The position numbers were made by a program, and so were the translations under genes. A DNA stretch of 64,000 bases. It comes from Paenibacillus sp. J31TS4 (GTDB taxonomy: Bacteria; Bacillota; Bacilli; Paenibacillales; NBRC-103111). Below are positions 25,768-33,334 of the stretch, in pieces. The number at the start of each line of letters is the position of its first letter. Position 1 is the stretch's first letter. Location: NCBI RefSeq assembly GCF_018403265.1, contig NZ_BOSI01000006.1, positions 62,001 to 126,000 of the forward strand, written 5' to 3'. The notes below the pieces were generated by a model. The model was not told where the DNA came from. It saw only the letters and a program-made list of their open reading frames with translations, and searched no databases.

Positions 25768-26664
25768 ATGATGGGACGCGTGACGCAGGGGATGATGAAC
25801 GCGCAGCTTCTGCGAAATTTGAACACCAACCTGAACCGGATGAATAATGAATCCAACCAATTATCGACGGGCCGCAAAATCAACAAACCGTCGGACGATC
25901 CCGTAGGGCTGACGTTCGCCCTTCGCTATCGCAGCGAGCTGGCCGCGAACGAGCAGTACCAAAAGAATGTAGATTCCGCCTTGTCTTGGCTGGAATATAC
26001 GGATACGACGTTGGATCAGGCTGGGAGTGTGCTGCAGAGAGCACGGGAACTTGCCGTCAATGGAGCGAACGGAACCAATCCGCAGGAGGCTCTTGATTCC
26101 ATCAAGAGCGAGATGGGCCAGCTATACAACCAGCTGGTCTCGATCGGCAACAGCCAGTTCAACGGCAAATATGTGTTCAATGGCCAGAAGACGGACATCC
26201 CTCCTTACTCGGTGGATAACGCCACGAAAGACAAAACAGACAACAGTGCGATCCAGTATGAGATAGGAGCCGGCGTGAAGCTGCCGATTAACGCGACGGG
26301 TGAGCAGGTGTTCGGCAAGGCGGATTCTCCGGACAATGCGTTTCAGGTACTGCAAGACTTGATGGGTGCGTTGGAAAAAGGAGAAACCGGAAAGGTTTCC
26401 GAGCTGATCGGCAAGATTGACCAACGGATGGATTCGTTTCTTCAGATTCGGTCAGACATCGGGGCCAAAACCAATCGGGTGGAATTGGCGCAATCGCGCC
26501 TGAAGGATATCAACATCAACCTGCAGGATCTTCAGTCTAAGGTGGAAGACGCCGATTTCGCGGAAGTGATCACCAAACTGCAGGTGAGCGAGAACGTATA
26601 CCAGGCTTCTCTCTCCATGGGAGCCAAGTTAATTACGCCGACCTTGGTGGATTTCTTACGTTAA
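25768..26664 (+). CDS. flgL: Flagellar hook-associated protein 3, FlgL
   Basis: Second junction protein between hook and filament, 298 residues, flagellin-like. N-terminal NRMNNESNQLSTGRKINKPS and DDPVGLTFALRYRSELAANE form the conserved coiled-coil arm; the C-terminal helix (LKDININLQDLQSKVEDADF, then VITKLQVSENVYQASL) is the partner arm. AAGGAGGAAG lies upstream; two consecutive ATG codons (25768 and 25771) could start translation. Confidence 0.95.
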   Translation: MMGRVTQGMMNAQLLRNLNTNLNRMNNESNQLSTGRKINKPSDDPVGLTFALRYRSELAANEQYQKNVDSALSWLEYTDTTLDQAGSVLQRARELAVNGANGTNPQEALDSIKSEMGQLYNQLVSIGNSQFNGKYVFNGQKTDIPPYSVDNATKDKTDNSAIQYEIGAGVKLPINATGEQVFGKADSPDNAFQVLQDLMGALEKGETGKVSELIGKIDQRMDSFLQIRSDIGAKTNRVELAQSRLKDININLQDLQSKVEDADFAEVITKLQVSENVYQASLSMGAKLITPTLVDFLR

Positions 26665-26679
26665 GATAGAGGTGTTGTC

Positions 26680-27249
26680 GTGAAGGTGCAGCCTCAAATC
26701 CAAATTCGCCAGCAGTACGCCCAGATCGGGATCGACGCGGACCCGGGCACATGGGAGATGAAGCAGCCCCAAGCTGCATTAGAGATACAGACAGAACCGC
26801 TGCGTCTCGAGATCACTTCGCCACCCGGCGAATTAACGATTGACCAAAGCAGAGCCCGGGCAGCGCTTGGGCTGGAAGGCAACTTGGAGTGGAGCCAAAA
26901 GATTTATTCGCAAAGCAAGGAGATTGCGCTGCAAGGGGTCGCCCGCCGGGCCCAGGAAGGGAATCGGATGGCGGCCATTCATAAGGGCGGCAATGTGATT
27001 GCAGAGATAGCCCGAGAGAGCCGCTTTCGGGAATCTCCTATGGATGTGCGGGAACCGGCTTCCTTCGATAATGTAGACATAGAGTACGTGGCGCACAAGC
27101 CGGACATCGTCGTCATTCCTGGACAAGTTCAGATCGAGGTGCAGCCTCACCGTCCGGAATTGAGCTACAACAGGGGGAAGCTGGACATCTATATGAGACA
27201 GTACAATTCCGTCCAGATTATCCCTCCGCAATTGGACTTGCAGCTATAA
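26680..27249 (+). CDS. yviE: DUF6470 family protein (YviE)
   Basis: 189 residues, no signal peptide or membrane segment. Beta-rich, with short repeats that place proline and isoleucine in PQIQIRQQYAQIGID, PQAALEIQTEP and PELSYNRGKLDIY, features of the YviE/DUF6470 family, which lies between flgL and fliW in Bacillus. Function unknown; a flagellar link is inferred only from position. The start is GTG 26680, with AGAGGTG upstream. The stop codon lies in the left arm of the terminator hairpin that follows. Confidence 0.86.
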   Translation: MKVQPQIQIRQQYAQIGIDADPGTWEMKQPQAALEIQTEPLRLEITSPPGELTIDQSRARAALGLEGNLEWSQKIYSQSKEIALQGVARRAQEGNRMAAIHKGGNVIAEIARESRFRESPMDVREPASFDNVDIEYVAHKPDIVVIPGQVQIEVQPHRPELSYNRGKLDIYMRQYNSVQIIPPQLDLQL

Positions 27250-27287
27250 TAGAGCTAGTGATGCTCTGTTATAGCTGTTTATTTTTT
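27241..27287 (+). terminator. Strong hairpin terminator between yviE and fliW
   Basis: CAGCTATAATAGAGC (27241-27255) pairs with GCTCTGTTATAGCTG (27263-27277), 15 bp with a single wobble, followed by TTTATTTTTT. It includes the yviE stop codon. Confidence 0.85.
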
Positions 27288-27314
27288 ACTTGAAGAAGAA
27301 GGAGCGAAACGAGA

Positions 27315-27761
27315 ATGCAAATAGAGACCGTTCGATTCGGGCAGTTGGAGGTAACGGAGGACTCCATCTATACGTTCCCACAGGGCATACCGGGATTCGA
27401 GGAGCTTCATCAGTACGTGCTGCTACAGGCTTACGAGGCACTGCCGTTCGTCTACATGCAGGCCGTGGAGGAGAGCCATCTGACGTTCCTCTTGACCGAT
27501 CCTTTCCGGTTCTATCCGGATTATGAATTTACGTTGAGCGATGAAGTCAAAGGCGAGCTGGGAATTGAGGAGGAGGGGCAGGTCCGGGTATGGTGCATCG
27601 TGACCGTTAAGGACAGCTGGGAGACGGCTACCCTCAATCTGCAAGCGCCCCTTGTCTTCAACGAACAGGCGCGTCTTGGCAAACAAGTCATCTTACACGA
27701 GACAAGCTACGGCCCGAAGCATCATCTGATCCAACAATCGGCAAGCCGGAAGGAGGACTGA
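27315..27761 (+). CDS. fliW: Flagellar assembly factor FliW
   Basis: 148 residues. FliW binds CsrA and blocks it from repressing hag translation; it also binds cytoplasmic flagellin, so free flagellin releases CsrA and shuts off its own synthesis. Family features are [19 protein letters not shown] (about residues 21-39) and [15 protein letters not shown] (about 59-73), plus the C-terminal [20 protein letters not shown]. The start is ATG 27315, 10 bases after GGAG. csrA begins 2 bases after the stop, so the two genes are translated together. Confidence 0.96.
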   Translation: MQIETVRFGQLEVTEDSIYTFPQGIPGFEELHQYVLLQAYEALPFVYMQAVEESHLTFLLTDPFRFYPDYEFTLSDEVKGELGIEEEGQVRVWCIVTVKDSWETATLNLQAPLVFNEQARLGKQVILHETSYGPKHHLIQQSASRKED

Positions 27762-27763
27762 GC

Positions 27764-27994
27764 ATGCTCGTCTTGACGCGCAAGCTTGGGCAGTCGCTCA
27801 TGATTGGGGACGACGTGGAGGTAGTCATCCTGGGAACGGAAGGCGATCAGGTCAAGGTAGGGGTAAGGGCTCCGCGGGAGGTCCAGATCTTCCGGAAAGA
27901 AGTCTATGACAGTATCAAAGAGACCAATCAGGAGGCCGCGTCGCTTAGCGGCAGCTTGTCGGTAGAGGACTTGCGGAAAATGATCAAGCCGTGA
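27764..27994 (+). CDS. csrA: Carbon storage regulator CsrA
   Basis: RNA-binding dimer that represses hag translation by binding GGA-containing hairpins near the Shine-Dalgarno site. 76 residues. The N-terminal [20 protein letters not shown] is the hallmark first strand, and [16 protein letters not shown] includes the RNA-binding region. The C-terminal extension seen in FliW-dependent CsrA proteins is present ([13 protein letters not shown]). It overlaps functionally with fliW, and two candidate binding hairpins lie in the hag leader just downstream. Confidence 0.97.
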   Translation: MLVLTRKLGQSLMIGDDVEVVILGTEGDQVKVGVRAPREVQIFRKEVYDSIKETNQEAASLSGSLSVEDLRKMIKP

Positions 27995-28033
27995 AGTTTG
28001 AGAAAAAAATTCAAATTTGTATCTGTAACCTAT

Positions 28034-28060
28034 TCAATCTTTCCTCCGAGCGGTCGATAT
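28034..28060 (+). promoter_or_regulatory. Sigma-D promoter of hag
   Basis: TCAA (28034-28037), a 15-base spacer and GTCGATAT (28053-28060) match the sigma-D consensus at 10 of 12 positions. The predicted start is near 28067, giving a leader of about 85 bases. Confidence 0.75.
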
Positions 28061-28107
28061 AGATAGTAGAAGCTAGTCGAGAGGGCGGCCGACCCTCGGA
28101 TAGCTCA

Positions 28108-28121
28108 CCACAAGGATGTGG
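28108..28121 (+). promoter_or_regulatory. CsrA binding hairpin 1 in the hag leader
   Basis: CCACA and TGTGG form a 5-bp stem that shows AGGA in the loop. The sequence ACAAGGATGT matches the core of the CsrA consensus RUACARGGAUGU. It lies about 30 bases before the start codon, as does the upstream site in B. subtilis hag. Confidence 0.72.
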
Positions 28122-28131
28122 GAACCGAACC

Positions 28132-28150
28132 TTCAAGGAGGAATTTTGAA
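28132..28150 (+). promoter_or_regulatory. CsrA binding hairpin 2 overlapping the hag ribosome binding site
   Basis: TTCAA (28132-28136) pairs with TTGAA (28146-28150), with GGAGGAATT in the loop. The Shine-Dalgarno AAGGAGG is partly in this loop, so CsrA binding here would block ribosomes directly. Confidence 0.65.
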
Positions 28151-29578
28151 ATGAGAATCAACCATAACATCGCTTCGCTCAACACGTACCGTCAGTTGAA
28201 CACAAACTCTGCTGCAACTGCAAAAAACATTGAGAAATTGTCTTCTGGTCTTCGTATCAACCGTGCTGGCGATGACGCTGCCGGGTTGGCGATTTCTGAA
28301 AAAATGCGTGGGCAGATTCGTGGTTTAGATATGGCCTCCAAAAACGCACAAGACGGTATCTCTATGATTCAAACTGCTGAGGGTGCACTAAATGAAACTC
28401 ACAGCATTTTGCAACGTATGCGTGAACTCGCTGTACAGTCTGCCAGTGATACCAACAATGACAATGACCGTGCGGAGCTTCAAAAAGAAGTTGCACAGTT
28501 AAAGGGTGAAGTAGACCGTATCCGTGATACAACCGAGTTTAATACGAAGAAGTTGCTAAACGGAGACTTAGGTGTTAACACATCTCTGGACGCAACTAAT
28601 GCAGCAAAACTTGGGGCTACTGTTACTATTAACAACGATAACCTTGCTACCGATATTTACAAGTTTGATACTGGTGGAACCGGGAAAATTACTACTTCTA
28701 CAACTCTTGACAGCTCCACAATTGGTGGATTCACAGCAGCTGCAGGTGACTTTGACCTTGCAGCTGGAAAGTCAGCTAACTTGAAATTCGGAACTTATAC
28801 GCTAGAAGCTAAAGCTGCAGGTGCTAACTTTGACTTGTCTTTAAAAGACGTTAATGGAAATGTTGTTGCTTCTTTGAATAATGCGGACTGGAAAGGTGGA
28901 GACGTTGCTTTAGTAGGTGCAGGTGGTGAGAAACTTACACTTACGGCAAATGCTGCTGCAACTGCTGGTGAATCGAAATTCTCCATCGAAGCCAAAATGG
29001 TAGATAACTCTGTCACCCTGAAATCTCAAAATGGTGGCGCTAATGCCGCAACGCTTTACACAAGTACTGCTAATGAAACCACTAAGAACGGTAAAATTAA
29101 TTTAGGTGACATTACAGTCGAATTAGATATTAATTCCGTTCAAGCAGCTGCTGCACAAGTAACATCTAGCATCACTGTAAATAACAAAGCCGCAGAATAT
29201 CAAATTGGTGCTAACCAAGGACAATCTACAAAGCTTGGTTTTGCCGATATGAGCACAAAAACATTAGGAATTGACAAAGTTGATATTTCAAGTCGCGCTG
29301 GTGCACAAGATGCTATCACAAAAATCCAAGCATCTATTGAACGTGTATCTTCCGAGCGTTCCAAGCTTGGTGCTATGCAAAACCGTTTTGAACACACCAT
29401 CAACAACCTGAACACTTCTTCCGAGAACCTGACTGCAGCTGAATCTCGTATCCGTGACACAGATATGGCAAAAGAAATGATGGAGCAAACTAAAAACAAC
29501 ATTCTTGCACAAGCAGCCCAAGCCATGCTTGCTCAAGCTAACCAACAGCCGCAAGGCGTACTGCAACTGCTCCGTTAA
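28151..29578 (+). CDS. hag: Flagellin Hag
   Basis: Filament subunit, 475 residues. The conserved N-terminal D0/D1 region starts with MRINHNIASLNTYRQL and has LSSGLRINRAGDDAAGLAIS; the C-terminal arm has AESRIRDTDMAKEMMEQTKN and ends QPQGVLQLLR. Residues about 170-390 form the variable, Ala/Thr/Asn-rich surface domain. The start is ATG 28151, after AAGGAGG; an upstream in-frame ATG at 28118 lies inside the CsrA hairpin and is not conserved. Codon use is markedly AT-richer than in the flgK, flgL and fliW genes. Regulation is by a sigma-D promoter and two CsrA hairpins; a strong terminator follows. Confidence 0.97.
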   Translation: MRINHNIASLNTYRQLNTNSAATAKNIEKLSSGLRINRAGDDAAGLAISEKMRGQIRGLDMASKNAQDGISMIQTAEGALNETHSILQRMRELAVQSASDTNNDNDRAELQKEVAQLKGEVDRIRDTTEFNTKKLLNGDLGVNTSLDATNAAKLGATVTINNDNLATDIYKFDTGGTGKITTSTTLDSSTIGGFTAAAGDFDLAAGKSANLKFGTYTLEAKAAGANFDLSLKDVNGNVVASLNNADWKGGDVALVGAGGEKLTLTANAAATAGESKFSIEAKMVDNSVTLKSQNGGANAATLYTSTANETTKNGKINLGDITVELDINSVQAAAAQVTSSITVNNKAAEYQIGANQGQSTKLGFADMSTKTLGIDKVDISSRAGAQDAITKIQASIERVSSERSKLGAMQNRFEHTINNLNTSSENLTAAESRIRDTDMAKEMMEQTKNNILAQAAQAMLAQANQQPQGVLQLLR

Positions 29579-29592
29579 TTTTTGGGTTATCA

Positions 29593-29626
29593 AAGAGACC
29601 TTAGTTTACCTAAGGTCTCTTTTTTA
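29593..29626 (+). terminator. Rho-independent terminator of hag
   Basis: AAGAGACCTTAG (29593-29604) and CTAAGGTCTCTT (29610-29621) form a 12-bp perfect stem followed by a T run. Confidence 0.96.
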
Positions 29627-29653
29627 TTAGATTTTTCTTTCCGCTAAGACTGT

Positions 29654-29680
29654 TACAATTACCGCTAGTCCTACCGATAT
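29654..29680 (+). promoter_or_regulatory. Sigma-D-like promoter of fliD
   Basis: TACA (29654-29657), a 15-base spacer and ACCGATAT (29673-29680) match the sigma-D consensus at 10 of 12 positions, about 50 bases before fliD. Separate expression is needed because hag ends in a strong terminator. Confidence 0.65.
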
Positions 29681-29730
29681 AATAAACAAAGATGGTTTTC
29701 GGTAAAAAATAACTCAAGAAGGTGATGGAA

Positions 29731-31215
29731 ATGGTAATGCGAATTGGTGGTCTCGTAAGTGGCATGGATACCGATACAATCGTAAGGGACCTGATGAAAG
29801 CAAGACGATTACCTCTAGATAAGCTTAAACAAAACAAACAATTGCTCGAATGGAAACGAACCGATTATCGAGACATGAATAGCAAACTTACGAGCTTCCG
29901 TGATCTTGTTTTCAATATGAAGTTGCAAGGAACCTTCATGGCTAAGAAAGCGGAGTCTTCAGACGATAAAATTCTAACTGTAGGCTCTAGTACTAGTGCT
30001 AATGCCGGCACTTATACAATTCGTATTGATGAGCTTGCCGAAGCTGCTTCACTGACATCCGGTGCCTTGGAGAAAAAGGATTCGACAACAACAATGGCAA
30101 GCCTCGGCTTGCTGACAGACACAAAATTAACGATAACAGGGGAAAAAGGGACAGAAACAATAGATGTAGCAACAACAGATTCCATTTCAGGACTCATCAA
30201 TGCGATCAATGCCAAGTCTACTACTACCGGGGTCAAAGCAAGTTATGATGAGAATCTAGGTCGTTTGTTTTTTACCTCAACGACAACGGGGGAGAAGGCC
30301 AAGGTAGAACTTACTAGTGACGATAAAACATTCCTCTCCGGAAAGCTCAAGCTTGCTCAAACAACTGCGGAGGGAAAAAACGCAAAGGTTACCTACAATG
30401 GAGATATTCCCGCGGAATTTGCTAGTAATACTTTTACCATTAATGGGATTTCATTCACAGCCAAACAAGCCCAGATGGAAGGCGCTCCACCTATCCGAGT
30501 AACCGTTAACCAAGATGTTGACAGTGCCTTCAATACGATAAAGTCTTTCGTAGAAAAGTATAACGAGCTAATTAGTACGATCAATACGAAGGTAACAGAG
30601 ACTCGTTATCGAAACTTTGCCCCTCTTTCCGACGAACAAAAAGAGGCTATGAAAGACAAGGAAGTTGACCTTTGGGAGGATAAAGCAAAAAGCGGTCTTC
30701 TCAAGGGAGACTCCACACTCTCCTCTATTCTTAATAGTATGCGGGTGGCATTATCCACACCGGTGACCGGATTACCAGACAAGCAGATAAACCAACTAAG
30801 TCAAATAGGGATTAAGACGGGCGCCTATCAAGATAAAGGAAAGCTATACCTCGACGAAGCAAAATTAAAACAGGCAATTAGTGAAAATCCGGATCAGGTT
30901 ATGGCTTTGTTTACCGCTTCAGACGGAAAAGACACATCCAGTTCTGCTGATGGTCTCGCTTTTCGGCTATATGACGAAGTTAATGGGGCTGTTAAAGCTC
31001 TCACCGAAAAGGCGGGTACTGCCGCCTATCTAACTGACAACAGCCTGATCAGCAAAGACCTAAGAGATATAGACGATAGAATAACCGCACTAACCAACCG
31101 ACTCACAGACATTGAATCCCGCTATTACCGTCAGTTCAGCGCCATGGAAGCCGCCATGAACAAAGCCAATGCCCAAAGCTCTTCCCTGGCTCAGTATTTT
31201 TCAACCGGAAGATAA
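29731..31215 (+). CDS. fliD: Flagellar filament cap protein FliD
   Basis: Forms the cap that guides flagellin assembly at the filament tip; 494 residues. The N-terminus RIGGLVSGMDTDTIVRDLM is the FliD signature. The C-terminal domain ends in a coiled coil (DIDDRITALTNRLTDIESRY, then YRQFSAMEAAMNKANAQ). ATG 29731 gives MVMRIGGL, matching the MV-start of the B. subtilis protein; AGAAGGTGA lies 5 bases before it. Base composition is AT-rich like hag and unlike flaG and fliS that follow. The order hag-fliD-flaG differs from B. subtilis, where flaG (yvyC) precedes fliD. Confidence 0.95.
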   Translation: MVMRIGGLVSGMDTDTIVRDLMKARRLPLDKLKQNKQLLEWKRTDYRDMNSKLTSFRDLVFNMKLQGTFMAKKAESSDDKILTVGSSTSANAGTYTIRIDELAEAASLTSGALEKKDSTTTMASLGLLTDTKLTITGEKGTETIDVATTDSISGLINAINAKSTTTGVKASYDENLGRLFFTSTTTGEKAKVELTSDDKTFLSGKLKLAQTTAEGKNAKVTYNGDIPAEFASNTFTINGISFTAKQAQMEGAPPIRVTVNQDVDSAFNTIKSFVEKYNELISTINTKVTETRYRNFAPLSDEQKEAMKDKEVDLWEDKAKSGLLKGDSTLSSILNSMRVALSTPVTGLPDKQINQLSQIGIKTGAYQDKGKLYLDEAKLKQAISENPDQVMALFTASDGKDTSSSADGLAFRLYDEVNGAVKALTEKAGTAAYLTDNSLISKDLRDIDDRITALTNRLTDIESRYYRQFSAMEAAMNKANAQSSSLAQYFSTGR

Positions 31216-31248
31216 ACAATTCGGTATCTTAGGAAAGGAGAGGCTCTA

Positions 31249-31647
31249 TTGAGCGTACAATTTCCGGCAGGTGAAGGAGTACCCGTAACCGGGGGAAGCG
31301 TGTCGTCACGCAAGAATGAAGGAGGGGAAGCAGCCGCGGCTTATGCGAATCCCACTCTGCAATCGATCCAAACTTTGAAGGATCTCAAGCTCGCCGAGCT
31401 TCATGGGGATCGCATTACGATCAGCGATCAGCAATTGATCAAAGCGATCGATCGAGCGATTAAGGCCACCCAAGGCCGCCATACCGCTCTTGACGTGAGC
31501 GTGCACGAGAAGACCAAGACCATCATGATCAAGGTGATGGACTCCGATACGGGCGATGTTATTCGGGAGATTCCTCCGGAAAAAAGCTTGGACTTTATTG
31601 CCCGCATATGGGAATTGGCAGGCTTAGTCGTCGACGAAAAACGATAA
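31249..31647 (+). CDS. flaG: FlaG family flagellar protein
   Basis: 132 residues. The N-terminal 45 residues are flexible; the C-terminal domain has the FlaG family core DVSVHEKTKTIMIKVMDSDT and VIREIPPEKSLDFIARIWEL. FlaG proteins influence filament length in several bacteria; their molecular role is not settled. The start is TTG 31249, with AAAGGAGAGG ending 5 bases upstream. It belongs to the fliD-flaG-fliS-fliT transcription unit. Confidence 0.92.
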   Translation: MSVQFPAGEGVPVTGGSVSSRKNEGGEAAAAYANPTLQSIQTLKDLKLAELHGDRITISDQQLIKAIDRAIKATQGRHTALDVSVHEKTKTIMIKVMDSDTGDVIREIPPEKSLDFIARIWELAGLVVDEKR

Positions 31648-31709
31648 TTCGTGAAGATAAAATGTAACCTCAGCATTTGAATACCTTACTTGTTTAGGAG
31701 GCAACCGTA

Positions 31710-32123
31710 ATGATACAGGCCCAACTCCAGCGCAGCAAATACCTCGAAACCACTGTATCGACCGCCACCCCTGCCCAGCTGCTGCTCATGCTCTTTGACG
31801 GCGCTATCCGGAATTGCCGCGCCGGCATCGAAGCGATCCAGCAGAACCGTCCGGCAGACGCCCATAACGCCTTCTCCAAGGCGCAGGACATCATCTCCGA
31901 GTTCACGATCACGCTTGACCGGGAAGCGCCGATTGCTGCCGATCTGTTGAAGCTGTATGAATACTTCCAGTTCCGATTGATCGAAGCGAATACCAAGAAG
32001 CAGGCGGAACCGGCGGAAGAGGTTCTGCAGCACTTGCAGGAGCTCAAGGAAACGTGGTACCAAGCGTCCAAGCTGCTCGCGCATGCTCCGGTTGCCGCGC
32101 AAGCCGAGGCCGTCCATGGATAA
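31710..32123 (+). CDS. fliS: Flagellin export chaperone FliS
   Basis: Binds the C-terminal arm of flagellin in the cytoplasm and prevents early polymerisation; in Bacillus it also helps FliW-flagellin signalling. 137 residues. Motifs are YLETTVSTATPAQLLLMLFD and GAIRNCRAGIEAI, and the helical bundle ends with LQELKETWYQASK. TTAGGAGGCAA precedes ATG 31710. The stop codon overlaps the fliT start by 8 bases, coupling the two genes. Confidence 0.95.
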   Translation: MIQAQLQRSKYLETTVSTATPAQLLLMLFDGAIRNCRAGIEAIQQNRPADAHNAFSKAQDIISEFTITLDREAPIAADLLKLYEYFQFRLIEANTKKQAEPAEEVLQHLQELKETWYQASKLLAHAPVAAQAEAVHG

Positions 32124-32445
32124 CCTACTGGCTGCCCTGGAGGAGCTGACCGTTCGCTGCGCCTCGTCCGCCGAGCAGATGGACTACCTGGACATCGAGC
32201 GGTTCGTGGAGGAACGCGGCCGCATTCTGGCGTCCATCCAGGCGACTCCCGTCCCGGATAAGAGCCGCTACCAAGAGCAGGTGGAGCGGATTCTGCGCTA
32301 CGATCCGATCATCCTTGCCCGCATGGAGCAGCTCAAGCAGGAGGCGGCGGACGCGCTGGGGAAGCGATCCGACGCCCGGCGGCAAAAGAGCGCCTATGAG
32401 GTAGACTATACACCGGATGCGGTCCTGTTCGACCGCAGAAAATAG
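32116..32445 (+). CDS. fliT: FliT-like flagellar protein
   Basis: 109 residues, all helical, with a tail rich in charged residues (KRSDARRQKSAYEVDYTP). FliT-type chaperones bind the FliD cap protein. Sequence conservation in this family is low, so the call rests on size, helical make-up and the position directly after fliS, as in B. subtilis. ATG 32116 overlaps the fliS stop; no strong ribosome binding site is visible, consistent with translational coupling. Confidence 0.82.
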   Translation: MDNLLAALEELTVRCASSAEQMDYLDIERFVEERGRILASIQATPVPDKSRYQEQVERILRYDPIILARMEQLKQEAADALGKRSDARRQKSAYEVDYTPDAVLFDRRK

Positions 32446-32475
32446 AGAGGGCTCTGCTCCCGCTGTCTATTCCAG

Positions 32476-32502
32476 AACACTGCCGGATGGCGGTGTTTTT
32501 TC
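32476..32502 (+). terminator. Rho-independent terminator after fliT
   Basis: AACACTGCC (32476-32484) pairs with GGCGGTGTT (32489-32497), with one wobble, followed by a T run. It ends the flagellar cluster. Confidence 0.92.
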
Positions 32503-32749
32503 TTTTATTTATTTTTTCCTACTATTATATAGGCAAATGATGAGCAGACTCGCGGCGGCGGGAGCAAAGAAGCAAAAAATTGGGACGGGACATCGAAAAA
32601 AACGGGACGGAAGGCGGATGCGCCGGCCTTGACGGCGCCTCCCGAACCCTGTCGAACGCAGGTCATCCCGTGACGAAAGTTCAGGTCTTGCGATGCATTT
32701 TTCCATTCCCATCCAGTGACATACTCACAACTCGGGGACTGTCCCCACT

Positions 32750-32914
32750 TGTGGATAATGTGCATAACTTTGTGAATAACTAATGAAAACAAGCTTTCAC
32801 GTTGTGAACAAAACCGTTGACGGAATGTGAATTGTGTATTTTCAGACTATTTTTAGCGGCTTTGCGTTCATTGACAGCCCCTTCTGGCCAGTGGTATAGT
32901 CAGGTTGTGAATAA
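32750..32914 (-). promoter_or_regulatory. Cluster of DnaA boxes
   Basis: Four 9-mers match the DnaA box TTATNCACA on the minus strand: 32750-32758 (TTATCCACA), 32759-32767 (TTATGCACA), 32771-32779 (TTATTCACA) and 32906-32914 (TTATTCACA). A fifth at 32803-32811 (TTGTTCACA) has one mismatch. The first three fall within 30 bases and all have the same orientation. No dnaA or dnaN is near, so this is not the usual oriC. Confidence 0.6.
32871..32900 (+). promoter_or_regulatory. Sigma-A-type promoter of the cold-shock gene
   Basis: A perfect TTGACA (32871-32876), an 18-base spacer and TATAGT (32895-32900). The predicted start, near 32907, falls on a DnaA box. Confidence 0.75.
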
Positions 32915-32953
32915 GATGTTCACATTCATTTGATAATGAAGGGAATGTGTCGA

Positions 32954-33151
32954 ATGCAAGGTAAAGTTAAATGGTTTAACGCAGAAAAAGGATACGGTTT
33001 CATTGAAACAGAACAAGGCGGGGACGTATTCGTTCACTTCTCTGCAATCCAAGCCGATGGCTTCAAATCCCTTGACGAAGGTCAAGAAGTCGAGTTCGAC
33101 ATTGTGGAAGGCGCACGCGGACCGCAAGCAGCTAACGTAATCAAATTGTAA
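32954..33151 (+). CDS. Cold-shock protein (CspA/CspB family)
   Basis: Single-stranded nucleic acid-binding protein that works as an RNA chaperone; 66 residues, the family length. RNP1 (KGYGFIE) and RNP2 (VFVHF) are intact after [19 protein letters not shown] 32954 is chosen because it gives the conserved N-terminus and AAGGGA is 9 bases upstream; an in-frame ATG at 32936 has no such support. It is a single gene between its own promoter and a strong terminator. The sequence does not show which paralogue it is. Confidence 0.95.
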   Translation: MQGKVKWFNAEKGYGFIETEQGGDVFVHFSAIQADGFKSLDEGQEVEFDIVEGARGPQAANVIKL

Positions 33152-33203
33152 TCCTTTCGGCCGCTTGGCTGATGGCATACATAAGGCATGATTTCGGTAG
33201 CGG

Positions 33204-33230
33204 AAACCCCCAGAATCCTGGGGGTTTTTT
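33204..33230 (+). terminator. Rho-independent terminator of the cold-shock gene
   Basis: AAACCCCCAG (33204-33213) and CTGGGGGTTT (33218-33227) with loop AATC, then a T run. Confidence 0.96.
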
Positions 33231-33280
33231 CGTGTTCGCCGGATCGTAACCGTTCCGCCGCGGAATGTTCGGAAGCGCTT

Positions 33281-33309
33281 TTGTAACGGTTCGGTAAATC
33301 GTATATAAT
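33281..33309 (+). promoter_or_regulatory. Sigma-A-type promoter of hpf
   Basis: TTGTAA (33281-33286), a 17-base spacer and a perfect TATAAT (33304-33309), 25 bases before the hpf start. No clear sigma-B or sigma-H element was recognised. Confidence 0.7.
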
Positions 33310-33334
33310 GAAGGCAGAGAGGAGGAATTAGACC

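Larger units (their letters stand above)
32503..32953 (+). other. Long intergenic region upstream of the cold-shock gene
   Basis: About 450 bases with no convincing gene; small reading frames here lack ribosome binding sites. It holds a small GGGGACTGTCCCC dyad (32734-32746), a DnaA-box cluster (32750-32914) and the csp promoter (32871-32900). The first 200 bases (32503-32700) show nothing that I can interpret. Confidence 0.6.

Noticed and set aside
32750-32914. Chromosomal origin oriC
   Set aside because: DnaA boxes are present, but dnaA, dnaN, an AT-rich unwinding element and the usual neighbours are absent.
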